From Peptococcaceae bacterium BRH_c23 (lineage in GTDB: Bacteria > Bacillota_B > Desulfitobacteriia > Desulfitobacteriales > Desulfitobacteriaceae): 50,646 nt of DNA. Shown here in pieces: positions 1 to 8,990 of the stretch. The stretch lies in NCBI GenBank assembly GCA_000961805.1, contig LADV01000033.1, forward strand, positions 1-50,646, written 5' to 3'. Both the position numbers and the translations under genes were made by a program. The stretch's first letter is position 1. Each line of letters opens with the position of its first letter. The notes below the pieces were generated by a model. It saw only the letters and a list, made by a program, of their open reading frames with translations. It was not told the origin of the DNA and did no database searches.

Positions 1-618
1 TATCAAAATGGTGTTATGCTTTTTAATCCGGAACAGCCGCATGACGGTATGGCACATGATAAGACAGGTATTGATTATGTTATGGTATATATTGAGCCAA
101 AACTGTTTTTAGAGATTCTTCAAAAGAAGGATATAGTCCGCTTCTCTTCTCCAATTGTATATAATTACAGGCTTGAACAAAGAATACTAAACCTTTCTTG
201 TGCAATATTAAGCGGAAAAGATGAAGCATTGTGCAGTGAATTGCTTTTATCTCTTGCCGATAGCTTTACCCAGCCCAATCTTTTTATGAGTTACAGGAAG
301 GATAATGATCTAACCAAAAAAGCAAAGGATATGATTCATTCCAGCCTGGAAAATGTACTAAGACTTGATGACATTTGTAGAGAACTTGATATTTCAAAAT
401 TTCAGTTTATCAGAATGTTTAAAGCCGGTACTGGAATTTCGCCATATCAATATTTTCTAAACTGCAGGGTAGAACTTGCAAAGCAGCTAATAGAAAAAAA
501 CAAAGATGTTTATTCGGCAGTAGCAGAATGTGGTTTTGTTGATTTAACACATTTAAATAAGCATTTTAAAAGTATTTATGGAATAACAGCATTTGAATAT
601 ATGTCCTCCCTAAGTTAG
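1..618 (+). CDS. AraC-family transcriptional regulator, 3' part (cut by the window edge)
   Basis: The frame is open from base 1 (Tyr-Gln-Asn-Gly-Val before the first Met at 16), so the gene begins outside the window. The first ~90 visible residues look like the end of an AraC cupin sensor domain (NPEQPHDG). The last ~100 are a double helix-turn-helix: LRLDDICRELDISKFQFIRM is the first and VYSAVAECGFVDLTHLNKHF the second. This arrangement is diagnostic of AraC/XylS activators that respond to small molecules. The gene is visibly more AT-rich than its neighbours, and its end abuts a broken thioesterase fragment, which suggests it arrived by recombination. Its target is unknown. Confidence 0.85.
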   Translation, partial: YQNGVMLFNPEQPHDGMAHDKTGIDYVMVYIEPKLFLEILQKKDIVRFSSPIVYNYRLEQRILNLSCAILSGKDEALCSELLLSLADSFTQPNLFMSYRKDNDLTKKAKDMIHSSLENVLRLDDICRELDISKFQFIRMFKAGTGISPYQYFLNCRVELAKQLIEKNKDVYSAVAECGFVDLTHLNKHFKSIYGITAFEYMSSLS

Positions 619-623
619 GGAGG
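605..623. repeat. Short inverted repeat spanning the AraC stop codon
   Basis: CCTCCCTA and TAGGGAGG form perfect 8-bp arms around a 3-base loop and include the TAG stop. There is no T-run after it, so it is a weak terminator at best. It lies just before the junction with the truncated thioesterase. Confidence 0.4.
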
Positions 624-653
624 CATAGTGACAAAAGACAATACTCCTTATAA

Positions 654-902
654 TCGGCTTTTTTCATGAGTCTAATGCCTGCCGGCGCTTCGGTCCTGAC
701 AGTTGAATTTAAGGTTAATCTACTTGCCCCAGCGAAGGGCGAAAGGTTTGTAGCCAGAGGGATGGTAGTCAAGCCGGGGCGGACGATAACGGTTTGCTCA
801 GGCGAAGTTTTTGCCCTAGGATCAGAAGAGCCCAAATTGGTTGCCACAATGACAGCAACGATGATGACGCTTCAAGGTCGTCCCGGAGTCGCCGAGGATT
901 AA
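654..902 (+). pseudogene. PaaI-like hotdog thioesterase, C-terminal fragment
   Basis: About 80 residues match the second half of a PaaI/YbgC-type hotdog thioesterase, a family of roughly 130-150 residues that hydrolyses acyl-CoA. VLTVEFKVNLLAPAKGERF is the typical central strand region and GRTITVCSGEVFA the next one. The frame is open only from 654, after a TAA at 651; the residues there (Ser-Ala-Phe-Phe) continue the family pattern upstream of the Met at 666. The N-terminal half with the catalytic region is therefore missing. The break lies 36 bases after the end of the AraC gene. I read this as a remnant left by insertion or deletion, not a functional start at 666. Confidence 0.6.
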
Positions 903-936
903 GAACTAAAACTCTGTGTGATAATTAGAAGAGAGA

Positions 937-1389
937 GTGAATAAAAGGATGAATAGTGAGACTAGAACTGAATTAGCTGTTTGTGGATTGGATTGTACAA
1001 GATGCGCGGACTATGAAAATGGCGAGATCAAGAGCTTAAGTGCGAGACTGGCATATCTGCTTAGAGGTTACGAACGAGTGGCAAGTCTGAAGTCGGTAAA
1101 TAACCCCCTCTTCAATGAATATCCTATATTTCTCGAATTTCTACAGCACTTTGCCCAAGGAGCTTGTGGTGGTTGCCGGAGTGATAATTTACGGTGTCCA
1201 ATCGAATGCCATGCCAAAACTTGTCATCGACAACATGGTGTGGATTTTTGTTATAAATGCAACCAGTATCCATGCGACAAACAATTTGAAGGCAAGACCA
1301 GAGAAAGATGGCTGGAGCGAAACAATCGAATGAAGGAAATAGGCGTTGAGAATTATTATCCGGAACAAGGTAAATCGCCCAGATATTAA
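937..1389 (+). CDS. DUF3795 cysteine-rich protein
   Basis: This 150-residue protein has the DUF3795 pattern: an N-terminal CGLDCTRCADY, then ACGGCRSDNLRCPIECHAKTC and FCYKCNQYPCDKQFE. The roughly thirteen cysteines suggest metal or Fe-S binding. The family is common in anaerobes and has no proven function. The start is a GTG at 937 with only a purine-rich stretch (AGAAGAGAG) before it; an in-frame ATG at 949 is an alternative. It stands alone, convergent with the dehydrogenase that ends at 1414. Confidence 0.75.
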   Translation: MNKRMNSETRTELAVCGLDCTRCADYENGEIKSLSARLAYLLRGYERVASLKSVNNPLFNEYPIFLEFLQHFAQGACGGCRSDNLRCPIECHAKTCHRQHGVDFCYKCNQYPCDKQFEGKTRERWLERNNRMKEIGVENYYPEQGKSPRY

Positions 1390-1413
1390 CAGAAAGTCTA
1401 TTGGGAGTGTTAT

Positions 1414-2403
1414 TTAAGCAAATACCGTTGAAAGATATCCCTTTGTGATTAAGGGACTCGTATCCAGTTTTTTATCAGTGATCAGACTCATTAGCCGGCG
1501 CATGTTGCCTAGGGAGGCCAAACCCACTTTTACAGTAATATTTTTCAATAGCAAGGTTTGGATGGGAAAATCGATGTTGCCAGGGAAAAGCCCGACAATC
1601 GAGAATATTCCTCCTACCCCTATCACCTGAGCAGCTGTGTTGACTGTTGCCGGGAGTCCGATAGCTTCAATAGCTGCATTCACCCCTTGTCCATTAGTGA
1701 TCTCCATGATTTTAGTTACAGCATCCTGCTCTGTCGAATTGATGACATGAGTTGCTCCCATGGTTAACCCTGTCTGTAGACGATTAGTCAAGATATCGAC
1801 TAGAATGATCTTAGAGGGAGCAAATAATCGGGCTGTCTGGATGGCACAGAGGCCGACTGGCCCGGCCCCAAAAACGGCCACTGTATCTCCAGGTTTTAAG
1901 GCGCAGTTATCCACTGCAAAATATCCTGTGGTTAACATATCCCCCGCAAAAATAGCCTGTTCATCACTTATTTGATCAGGAATTGTGACCAACGATGATT
2001 CGGCATGGGGAATCCGCACAAATTCAGCCATTCCACCGGGTAGATTACCCCAATTAGAGCCACTACCAAAAATAGCCGAATTCATACATTGTCCGTAATG
2101 TCCCTTACGACAATTTTCACAGACACCGCAATAGGGTGCAGGCGGGGCAGCAACCCTGTCTCCCAGTTTAAACATTTTTACATCATTACCAACCTCCTCC
2201 ACTATCCCAATAAATTCATGACCCATAATAAAGGGTGGACTTGGTGGGAAATATCCATCTACTATGTGAACATCACTTGTGCAAATAGCCGTGGCTGTAA
2301 CTTTTAAAATCACATCCGTTGGATTTTGGAGTATTGGCTTTGGCACTTCCTCCAAAGCGACCTGTTTAATACCCTTAACGACTGCTGCCAGCATAATATT
2401 CAT
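1414..2403 (-). CDS. Zinc-dependent medium-chain alcohol dehydrogenase, short C-terminus
   Basis: The 329-residue protein belongs to the medium-chain dehydrogenase/reductase family, which oxidises alcohols or polyols with NAD(P). Visible parts are the catalytic zinc region (CTSDVHIVDG, GHEFIGIVEEVG), the four-cysteine structural zinc loop (CGVCENCRKGHYGQC) and the Rossmann motif VAVFGAGPVGLCAIQ. Relatives are about 345-355 residues; this one stops after SPLITKGYLSTVFA, where a further helix is expected, so about 20 residues seem to be missing. Its ATG overlaps the stop of the upstream regulator fragment (ATGA). The substrate cannot be told, and the truncation may have inactivated it. Confidence 0.75.
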   Translation of the reverse strand: MNIMLAAVVKGIKQVALEEVPKPILQNPTDVILKVTATAICTSDVHIVDGYFPPSPPFIMGHEFIGIVEEVGNDVKMFKLGDRVAAPPAPYCGVCENCRKGHYGQCMNSAIFGSGSNWGNLPGGMAEFVRIPHAESSLVTIPDQISDEQAIFAGDMLTTGYFAVDNCALKPGDTVAVFGAGPVGLCAIQTARLFAPSKIILVDILTNRLQTGLTMGATHVINSTEQDAVTKIMEITNGQGVNAAIEAIGLPATVNTAAQVIGVGGIFSIVGLFPGNIDFPIQTLLLKNITVKVGLASLGNMRRLMSLITDKKLDTSPLITKGYLSTVFA

Positions 2404-2927
2404 CCACTTAATAGATCTCTAATCAAGTCTCCTTTCACGCTGTTCTCTGCTTTCAAAGCAATCAGTTGTTTAAGGAACTCCACAGAACAAATCGTCGTAG
2501 CGTGCGTAATAGCCGCAATTTCGAAACTTTCTAGTCCGTCACGAATGCAGCCCACTGTAAGATAGCCAAAAATTTCTTCTTCCACAACTATAGGAGCAAC
2601 CAGACGCGGATACTGACTAGGAACATCCTTTAAAACCGGCAGCTTGATTGATTTCTTTTTATGGGTCATTTCCCGATAATAAGTTCGTCCCGGCCCGTTT
2701 AACCAGAACTCCTGTGACAAACTAGGCATAATAAAATCCTCATCATGTTCAGATCCTGCTAAAGGTTTGGCAAAATATAGAGGTTGAAAAAAACGATCCT
2801 CTAACAATACCGTCAATTGCAGGACATTGCTTAAGGTATTCACAACTTCTTTTAATCCCTGACCCTGAACAACCTGCTCCGTTAAAGCATTTTGAATCTG
2901 CATTCTGAAAATCTTGGGAACCTTCAT
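2400..2927 (-). CDS. PucR/CdaR-like regulator, sensor domain only (probably truncated)
   Basis: The 175 residues resemble the N-terminal sensor region of PucR/CdaR-type regulators: an N-terminal helix, a GAF-like core (YPRLVAPIVVEEEIFGYLTVG) and the linker KGDLIRDLLSG. In full-length relatives this linker is followed by a GGDEF-like segment and a C-terminal helix-turn-helix. Here the frame ends right after DLLSG with a TGA inside the next gene's ATG. No DNA-binding domain is present. It is either a remnant fused by deletion to the dehydrogenase or a free-standing sensor. The ATGA overlap would couple translation of the two genes. Confidence 0.55.
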   Translation of the reverse strand: MKVPKIFRMQIQNALTEQVVQGQGLKEVVNTLSNVLQLTVLLEDRFFQPLYFAKPLAGSEHDEDFIMPSLSQEFWLNGPGRTYYREMTHKKKSIKLPVLKDVPSQYPRLVAPIVVEEEIFGYLTVGCIRDGLESFEIAAITHATTICSVEFLKQLIALKAENSVKGDLIRDLLSG

Positions 2928-3160
2928 CGCTAAGAACGTTGCCTTCGACAGAACGAATCCACCCCCTCCAAAACCCTGATCATAGCTTAAGTTGTATTAA
3001 TACCGAATTTTCTGATTATTTATTATTAACAATACTATCTTCTATCTATTGATCTGTATATGTACATTTCTACGAATCATAGCCCATATTTTGGTAGAAT
3101 ATATCTGAATAATCTTACAAATAGTCACAACTGTTCTCTGAACGGTCGTCTTGTCTTGTC
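2928..3160. other. Intergenic region, no gene seen
   Basis: AT-rich spacer between the regulator fragment and the terminator of the sigma-54 activator. It must carry the promoter for the minus-strand pair at 1414-2927, but I see no convincing -35/-10 or -24/-12 match. Confidence 0.4.
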
Positions 3161-3213
3161 TCAAAAAACAGAAAACCGTTTGCCCTAACCTTATCGATCA
3201 GTTGGACAAACGG
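3161..3213 (-). terminator. Rho-independent terminator of the sigma-54 activator
   Basis: The stem CCGTTTGCCC (3176-3185) pairs with GGACAAACGG (3204-3213) with one mismatch. On the minus strand it is followed by TTTTCTGTTTTTT. It lies 41 bases after the stop of the activator at 3254. Confidence 0.75.
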
Positions 3214-3253
3214 ATACTCTCACTCATAATGCCTAATTAATAGTGTCAGTCAG

Positions 3254-4600
3254 TCAATCCCCTCGAAATTTTATCCCGTACTTCTTAGCTTTCCTAGCTA
3301 TTGTTGAATGATCCATGCCCAAGGCTTCTGCCGAGCTGCGTGTCGAACTGTAAACCTGAGCGGCTTTATGGATTAGTTCTTGTTCTAAAAGTTCTCGCGC
3401 TTTTTTCAGGTCCATTAAACCGCTTACCAGCACGCGACTTTCCTGGTCACTCTGCAGGTCAAAATAATCACTCAGAACTTCGTCGCCCAGCTTAATAACA
3501 TCACAGGGGGAAGATACCACGAGACGCTCAACAACGTTTTCCAACTCCCGGACATTACCCGGCCAGTCATATGAGGTTTCGAAATAGCGTATTACTTCAG
3601 GCAGGATTTTCTTCTCGATATGATACTTTTCGTTATACTTCTGGAGAAACGTTCTGACTAGGCCGGCTATGTCCCTTTTCCGTTCCCGCAGAGGAGGAAT
3701 GTGAATAGGCACCACATTTAACCGGTAAAACAAGTCCTCGCGGAAGGTGCCTAGTTTAATCATAGCCTTAAGGTCTCGATTAGTAGCAGCAATAAATCTG
3801 ATGTCCGCCTTTACCTGCTTAACCCCGCCGATGCGCATAAAACGCAGCTCTTGGATCACTCTAAGCATCTTAACCTGAAGGCTGAGCGGTAAATCTCCGA
3901 TCTCATCCAGCAAAATGGTCCCTTTGTCAGCTACCTCAAGCAGACCCACTTTGCCTTCCCGGCCAGCCCCAGTGAAAGCTCCCTTTTCATAACCAAAGAG
4001 TTCAGACTCTAATAAATTTTCCGGTATAGCCCCGCAGTTTATGGCCACCATAGGTCCTTCATGGCGTTGACTGACTCGGTGGATCAATTTAGCCACAACC
4101 TCTTTGCCCGTTCCTGATTCACCGGAAATCAAGACGGTGGAATCAACCATAGCGACCCTTTGGGCTAATTCTGATACTCTCCTCATTGCAGGACTGTCCC
4201 AAACTACATCCTCCACGTCCAACAACCGTGTGCGAAGTTCTAATAGTTCTGAATGATACCTTGTCACCAAATCTTTGAGCGCCAATACTTCGGTTGCATC
4301 GCGGAAAATGGCCACGACACCCGTCATTATTCCTTGCTCAAAAATAGGTGTGATATTAGCGACAATATCAATGCCCACCGAAACTATATGTGCGTGGTCA
4401 TCAACCACAGGCTTTCCTGTCCGTAACACATCGAGAATGTGGGAATTAGGCTCAATCTCAGAGACCTTTCGTCCCAACACCTTTTCAACTTGAACCCCAA
4501 AACTACGGGTGTAAGCTGGGTTGGCATAGAGTATGGTCGAATCCAGAGCAACTATAATGACACCGTCGTGAATTGAGTCCAAGACGCTATTCGTTAGCAT
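3254..4600 (-). CDS. Sigma-54-dependent transcriptional activator with one PAS domain
   Basis: This 448-residue enhancer-binding protein has an N-terminal PAS domain (about 1-115; SIHDGVIIVALDSTILYANP), an AAA+ ATPase domain (about 135-365) and a C-terminal Fis-type helix-turn-helix (STRSSAEALGMDHSTIARKA). The AAA+ part has Walker A GESGTGKE, the sigma-54 contact loop GAFTGA, Walker B ILLDEIGDLP and the R-finger region LFYRLNVVPIHIPPLRER. It should open sigma-54 promoters on sensing a small ligand through PAS. It sits just downstream of the molybdopterin oxidoreductase operon, whose control is a likely but unproven role. It has its own terminator. Confidence 0.92.
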   Translation of the reverse strand: MLTNSVLDSIHDGVIIVALDSTILYANPAYTRSFGVQVEKVLGRKVSEIEPNSHILDVLRTGKPVVDDHAHIVSVGIDIVANITPIFEQGIMTGVVAIFRDATEVLALKDLVTRYHSELLELRTRLLDVEDVVWDSPAMRRVSELAQRVAMVDSTVLISGESGTGKEVVAKLIHRVSQRHEGPMVAINCGAIPENLLESELFGYEKGAFTGAGREGKVGLLEVADKGTILLDEIGDLPLSLQVKMLRVIQELRFMRIGGVKQVKADIRFIAATNRDLKAMIKLGTFREDLFYRLNVVPIHIPPLRERKRDIAGLVRTFLQKYNEKYHIEKKILPEVIRYFETSYDWPGNVRELENVVERLVVSSPCDVIKLGDEVLSDYFDLQSDQESRVLVSGLMDLKKARELLEQELIHKAAQVYSSTRSSAEALGMDHSTIARKAKKYGIKFRGD

Positions 4601-4870
4601 TCTGCCGTCCCCTTTGAATCAATATCTAAGGAACCATGGAAGCAAGTTTTGGAAGTCTGATTCCTAGTTCCACTGGCGCACTTTATCACCTATCTGTGTA
4701 TTTGGGCTCTGCAGCTTTTCAGGCGCAACGGTGCAATCGTGCACATAAGGTTCCCCAGCTTAATATTAGCACTATGTTAACCCAGTGAATAGAGCATATA
4801 TTGTAAGTACTCGCTATTATTGACCTTAGACTAAGCACAAGTAAACTTGTTCGGAACAAATAAACTATAA
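4601..4870. other. Intergenic region upstream of the sigma-54 activator
   Basis: The spacer holds the promoter of the minus-strand activator. No convincing sigma-54 or sigma-A promoter, no GGTA-N8-TACC site and no open frame was found. Confidence 0.4.
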
Positions 4871-4898
4871 GGGTGGGCACGTTTTTCGTGCACCACCC
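4871..4898 (-). terminator. Hairpin ending the molybdopterin oxidoreductase operon
   Basis: GGGTGG-G-CACG and CGTG-CA-CCACCC form a GC-rich stem around a TTTTT loop, 41 bases after the stop of the membrane subunit. The minus-strand tail (TTATAGTTTATTTG) is only moderately T-rich. Confidence 0.6.
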
Positions 4899-4938
4899 AG
4901 CTGGTACTAAAAAATATTTTGAGCACTATCATCGAAGC

Positions 4939-5820
4939 TTACATGGTTAATTGACCCAAGACAGGTTTGTAAACACCGACCCTTAATAAGAGGTAAAATA
5001 AGAAGTAATGCCCTACAAGATCAGCAGCAGTGATTAAACCAACGACTCCCGCGCCACCAGCTGTACCCACAAAGTAAGACATTAGCAGAGTAAATATTAG
5101 CCCAAACCCGAGGGCTAAGACATAGAATGGCAAGGCGTAAGTTCCGCTAACAAGCAGACGCAATGATTCTTTGGCTGCAGCCGTAGCATTGGTCATACTC
5201 AGTAAATAGAGTCCTATGACAATCAGATTTGTTATCAAAAGAACTATTTCCATATTACTTAAGAAAACAGTTGCTATAGCTACTTCGGTGAAGCCAAACT
5301 CAATCAGGAAAAGAGTAAGCGTTGTTCCGCCCAGCAAAGAGTAAAATAAACAGAGCACAGGCATCATGGCCGTATTCCATAAAGGAATAGAAGGCGAAGA
5401 GTTCATGAGAAACCCGTCATAAATCGCCACAACAAAAGCACTTAGCCCTGCAATCAAAGCGAATACCGAACTAGCAGCACTCCCAGCCGGCGAAATCAAA
5501 AAGAGTGTTCCTGAGACCATCATGATCATCATAGCCCAAAATCCACGAGCAACCCAGGATGTTCCAGGTTTCATAAGACCTCGCCAAAATCGCTCCGGTC
5601 TCCCCAGATAGAGCAGGTGGGCACCACCTTTACCGACCAGCACAATCAATAAACCCACTAAAGCTCCTAGCCAAGAATTCGTGAGAAAAACTGACATTAA
5701 AAATAGCCCTGAACCTATTTTTCCGAAAAAGAACGCCGCTGCTATCAAAGTTGCCCATTCTGTTTGGAGACGAAAACCGGAGACAAATTCGTTCCCTACC
5801 AAAGGCATGGTTTTTGGCAA
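4939..5820 (-). CDS. NrfD/PsrC/DmsC-like membrane anchor of a molybdopterin oxidoreductase
   Basis: A strongly hydrophobic protein of about 293 residues with roughly eight membrane helices, of the NrfD/PsrC type that passes electrons between an Fe-S subunit and the menaquinone pool. LVGKGGAHLLYLGRPERFWR matches the family's quinone-side loop. The likely start is TTG at 5820, eight bases after GGAGG; the GTG at 5829 lies on the Shine-Dalgarno itself. It is the last gene after the catalytic and Fe-S subunits and 12 bases from the Fe-S gene. The direction of electron flow, quinone reduction or oxidation, cannot be told from sequence. Confidence 0.85.
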   Translation of the reverse strand: MPKTMPLVGNEFVSGFRLQTEWATLIAAAFFFGKIGSGLFLMSVFLTNSWLGALVGLLIVLVGKGGAHLLYLGRPERFWRGLMKPGTSWVARGFWAMMIMMVSGTLFLISPAGSAASSVFALIAGLSAFVVAIYDGFLMNSSPSIPLWNTAMMPVLCLFYSLLGGTTLTLFLIEFGFTEVAIATVFLSNMEIVLLITNLIVIGLYLLSMTNATAAAKESLRLLVSGTYALPFYVLALGFGLIFTLLMSYFVGTAGGAGVVGLITAADLVGHYFLFYLLLRVGVYKPVLGQLTM

Positions 5821-5832
5821 TTTGAACACCTC

Positions 5833-6441
5833 CTATTCTATATAATAAACGGAAGGTTCCGTGTTATCCTCAGATAAGGGCTGGAAGCCCCCCCGCTGAC
5901 GGATTAGACGGCTGACCTTGCTTTCTGGGTTAGATAGATCCCCAAAGATACGCGCATCAGCAGGACAAGTCTGAACACAGGAGGGATCCAAGCCTTGGTC
6001 CACCCGTTCTACACAGAACGTACATTTCAGTACGACGCCTTCCTGCCACTTAGGATATTTCACAAGTTCATAGGGGGTCAGTTGTTTACCGTGATAACCA
6101 TTTTTCAAGGAACCTTTCTTGAGGAAGATCCGGTTTTTATAAGGGCAAGCAACGTAACATGCCCTGCAGCCTATGCATTTATTATTGTCTACTAAGACAA
6201 TTCCGTCCTCTCGCTTGGTAGTAGCCCCTGTCGGACAGACTCTTACACACGGTGCATCTTCACAATGATTACATAAGACAGGTATGAATTTTTTCTTGAC
6301 TATAGGATATTCCCCAGCCACTTGCTCCAAAACTTTCGTGAAGAGGACTTCTGGCGGCGTACCATTCTCCGACTTACAGGCAATGGTACAGGCTTGACAG
6401 CCCACACATCTTTTTAAATCAATAACCATTCCCAAATGCAT
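5833..6441 (-). CDS. Four-cluster 4Fe-4S electron transfer subunit (DmsB/PsrB/PhsB type)
   Basis: About 202 residues with four ferredoxin-type cysteine groups: CVGCQACTIACKSENG, CNHCEDAPCVRVCPTG, CIGCRACYVACPYKNR and CTFCVERVDQG...CVQTCP. This is the standard subunit carrying electrons between the molybdenum subunit and the NrfD-like anchor. I place the start at ATG 6441, preceded by GAGGAGGGGTGAC; an upstream TTG at 6462 overlaps the catalytic gene's stop and lies before the ribosome binding site. It has no signal peptide, which agrees with a cytoplasmic complex. Confidence 0.9.
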   Translation of the reverse strand: MHLGMVIDLKRCVGCQACTIACKSENGTPPEVLFTKVLEQVAGEYPIVKKKFIPVLCNHCEDAPCVRVCPTGATTKREDGIVLVDNNKCIGCRACYVACPYKNRIFLKKGSLKNGYHGKQLTPYELVKYPKWQEGVVLKCTFCVERVDQGLDPSCVQTCPADARIFGDLSNPESKVSRLIRQRGGFQPLSEDNTEPSVYYIE

Positions 6442-6458
6442 TAGTGTCACCCCTCCTC

Positions 6459-8984
6459 TCAAATTTTAGTAATTTTAACCTTAGTTGACGTTTCCAAGTG
6501 CCCTGTCATCCCACAGGTCCATTTAAGATCCGCTGGTAGCAATCGATTAAAATGAGTCTGCCTTTTCACCTTGGGAATGGGATGGTTGGACCAGCTGCTG
6601 ATACCATTGGACATTGCGACACACCCCGGATGGATTTCTTCTAACACACTAGCCCGGCCAGTGACTTCGCCAAACGGAGAAGTAATCCTAATGCTGTCAC
6701 CATTTTTAATTCCTTTGGCCTTGGCAGTTTTCGTATTGATCATCACCCCCATATGCATGGGGATATTCTCCATAGCTTCATTAATCCAAGGTATAGAATT
6801 GCTTTCTGAGAAATTGAGCAAGGTCTCTTTAAAGGCAAAAGCGTATAAATCAAATTCCGGGGCGATGTTGTGCAACGGGTGACTGTCCCGCCAGACAGGG
6901 ATCGGCAAATACATGGAAGTATCCCATTTCCGTCCAGCCGCTTTCATCTTGGCTTGGAGGTCATCCCCTGTTTCTTTGAAAAAGTTAAAATATATAGGAA
7001 TCCGGTGACCATGATAAGGTAAATACATTTCTTCTGGTGTCTGATGTCTTGTGGCATGACCATTTTCTTGGAACCAATCAAGCCCATGATCAGGACCATA
7101 AATGCTCTTAGCCATACGATCTGTAAGCTCAAGATTCGTATATTTTTTATCCGGTTCCAAGTAATACTCTGGTTTTAAGAAGACCGTGAAATTCAATAAG
7201 CCATTCCACTGTTCTAAGCACCCAATTCGCGCAGCTAATTCTGTTAAAATATCCGTTGCATCTCGACTATCGTAGAGAGGTTCAATGACCGGACGTCGAT
7301 AAACGTGACCAGTAATTACCGGCGGCTCTATATCGACTAGGAGATGAGATTCCAGATAGGTATGATCTGGGAAGACTATATCGGCCCATTCCGAAGATTC
7401 ATTGAGGACCACATCTATTGCCACAATAAAATCTAACTTTTTAAATACTTCGACCACCTTATCTGTTGCCGAAAGATTCCACATGGGGTTAGAATGCTGA
7501 ATAATTAAGGCCTCAGGTTTAAAGTCAAAGCCAAATTTCTCTGGGTGCAAAATATTATCCGCGCCAAGGTGTCCCGGGTCAATTCCAATCGGAAACCATT
7601 CCATCAGTTGGAAGCTATAAGGCTTGTCGGCAAAAGCATAGGGTGGGTGCAAAAGATGGGGTTGGGGCTTAATCATCCCGTCCGTTCCCGGTTCTACAAT
7701 TAAACAACGATGATCTAAGCCAACCCCGATGTGACCTCCAGGTACATCGATGTTCCCAATGATTAGATTGATCAATTTCATGGCTAAAGAATCAAGACCA
7801 CCGTCAACATGCCCAATGGCTCCACGGTAGTAATTAACCCCTGCTGGACGATAAGGATATTCCTTCCCTTCGATCACAATTGTACTACCAATCCGGGCCG
7901 CTTCTCCGTATTCACGGGCGATCCGCCTAATGGTTTCAGCAGGTATCGTACAAATCTTGGACATACGCTCAGGGGTATGATCTTTTAAAGTATCTTTAAT
8001 AACTTGAAAAGACGGTCGACATTTAAGGCCATTGACAACATAGTTCCCTTCAATGGCATATTCCTGGATACTCTCGTCATCAAAGACTTTGACAGAATCA
8101 GACCCCGCATCCCAAACTAAGGCCTTGCCATTCTCTGGGTCACGAACAAAATTACCATCAGGCCCAATTAAGTAAGGACCATTTGTATGTTTTTTAATAA
8201 ACCCAGCATCGTATATATTTAATTCATGAAGCAGAACATTAACCATTCCTAGGACAAAGGCTCGATCCGTACCGGGTAGAACAGGTATCCACTCATCCGC
8301 CTTAGCAGCGCCGGTAGACATTCTAGGTTCCACTACCACAACCTTCATGCCTCGATTAACTCTAGCCTCTGCCATACGTTTAATAGATCCAGCGACATGC
8401 AAGTGTGAAGAAAAACCATCACCGCCTCCGATTTGAATCCAATAATTGCAATATTCATAGTCATTCGTCGCTGCAAATGAGCCATCTAAGGTTCCATTAA
8501 CAGGATGATAGGCCGCCCCACAATATTGCCCGACTGTCGAAAAATAATTGGCTGATCCATAAGCCGCACCCCATCCCCAAATGTGGATACGATGAAAGTC
8601 ATTGATCGAAACTAACAACTTACGTGGATCTTCCTCTCGAATCTTTTTGAGTTTTTTGGCAGTAATATCATAAGCTTCTTCCCAGGAAATTGCCTCCCAC
8701 TTAGGATCGACCCCAATTCCCTTTTGGGGGTTAGTTCTTCTTAAAGGAGTTTTGACCCGGTTCGGATCGTAAAGTCGCATGATTCCCGATTGCCCTTTGG
8801 GACAGAGCTTTCCCTTATTGTTAATATCATCGGGATCCCCTTCGATTTTTAATACGACCCCATCTACAACGTGAACCCTAATTGCGCAACTGTGAATACA
8901 CATTTTACAGGCACTTTTCACCCAGTAATCCTTCTGGGCCGTTAATTCAGCTTGACGCAAAGTCTCCATTCCTCCTTCTTTCAC
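6459..8984 (-). CDS. Molybdopterin (DMSO reductase family) catalytic subunit, no Tat signal
   Basis: An 841-residue member of the DMSO reductase family that binds a bis-molybdopterin cofactor and one 4Fe-4S cluster. The cluster cysteines are C26, C29, C33 and C61 (CKMCIHSC, then KLCPKGQ). The metal-ligand region is YFSTVGQYCGAAYHPVNG (147-164), where Cys155 or Tyr159 falls near the usual Cys/Sec/Ser ligand. No twin-arginine signal precedes the cluster, so the enzyme should face the cytoplasm, unlike most NrfD-anchored relatives; pyrogallol transhydroxylase is another cytoplasmic member. The start is uncertain: GTG 8984 and ATG 8969 crowd the AAGGAGG, and TTG 8960 is better spaced. The substrate is unknown. 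Confidence 0.85.
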   Translation of the reverse strand: MKEGGMETLRQAELTAQKDYWVKSACKMCIHSCAIRVHVVDGVVLKIEGDPDDINNKGKLCPKGQSGIMRLYDPNRVKTPLRRTNPQKGIGVDPKWEAISWEEAYDITAKKLKKIREEDPRKLLVSINDFHRIHIWGWGAAYGSANYFSTVGQYCGAAYHPVNGTLDGSFAATNDYEYCNYWIQIGGGDGFSSHLHVAGSIKRMAEARVNRGMKVVVVEPRMSTGAAKADEWIPVLPGTDRAFVLGMVNVLLHELNIYDAGFIKKHTNGPYLIGPDGNFVRDPENGKALVWDAGSDSVKVFDDESIQEYAIEGNYVVNGLKCRPSFQVIKDTLKDHTPERMSKICTIPAETIRRIAREYGEAARIGSTIVIEGKEYPYRPAGVNYYRGAIGHVDGGLDSLAMKLINLIIGNIDVPGGHIGVGLDHRCLIVEPGTDGMIKPQPHLLHPPYAFADKPYSFQLMEWFPIGIDPGHLGADNILHPEKFGFDFKPEALIIQHSNPMWNLSATDKVVEVFKKLDFIVAIDVVLNESSEWADIVFPDHTYLESHLLVDIEPPVITGHVYRRPVIEPLYDSRDATDILTELAARIGCLEQWNGLLNFTVFLKPEYYLEPDKKYTNLELTDRMAKSIYGPDHGLDWFQENGHATRHQTPEEMYLPYHGHRIPIYFNFFKETGDDLQAKMKAAGRKWDTSMYLPIPVWRDSHPLHNIAPEFDLYAFAFKETLLNFSESNSIPWINEAMENIPMHMGVMINTKTAKAKGIKNGDSIRITSPFGEVTGRASVLEEIHPGCVAMSNGISSWSNHPIPKVKRQTHFNRLLPADLKWTCGMTGHLETSTKVKITKI

Positions 8985-8990
8985 TCCTTG

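Noticed and set aside
605..623. Inverted repeat after the AraC gene as an insertion-sequence end
   Set aside because: No matching end, target duplication or transposase remnant was found on either side.
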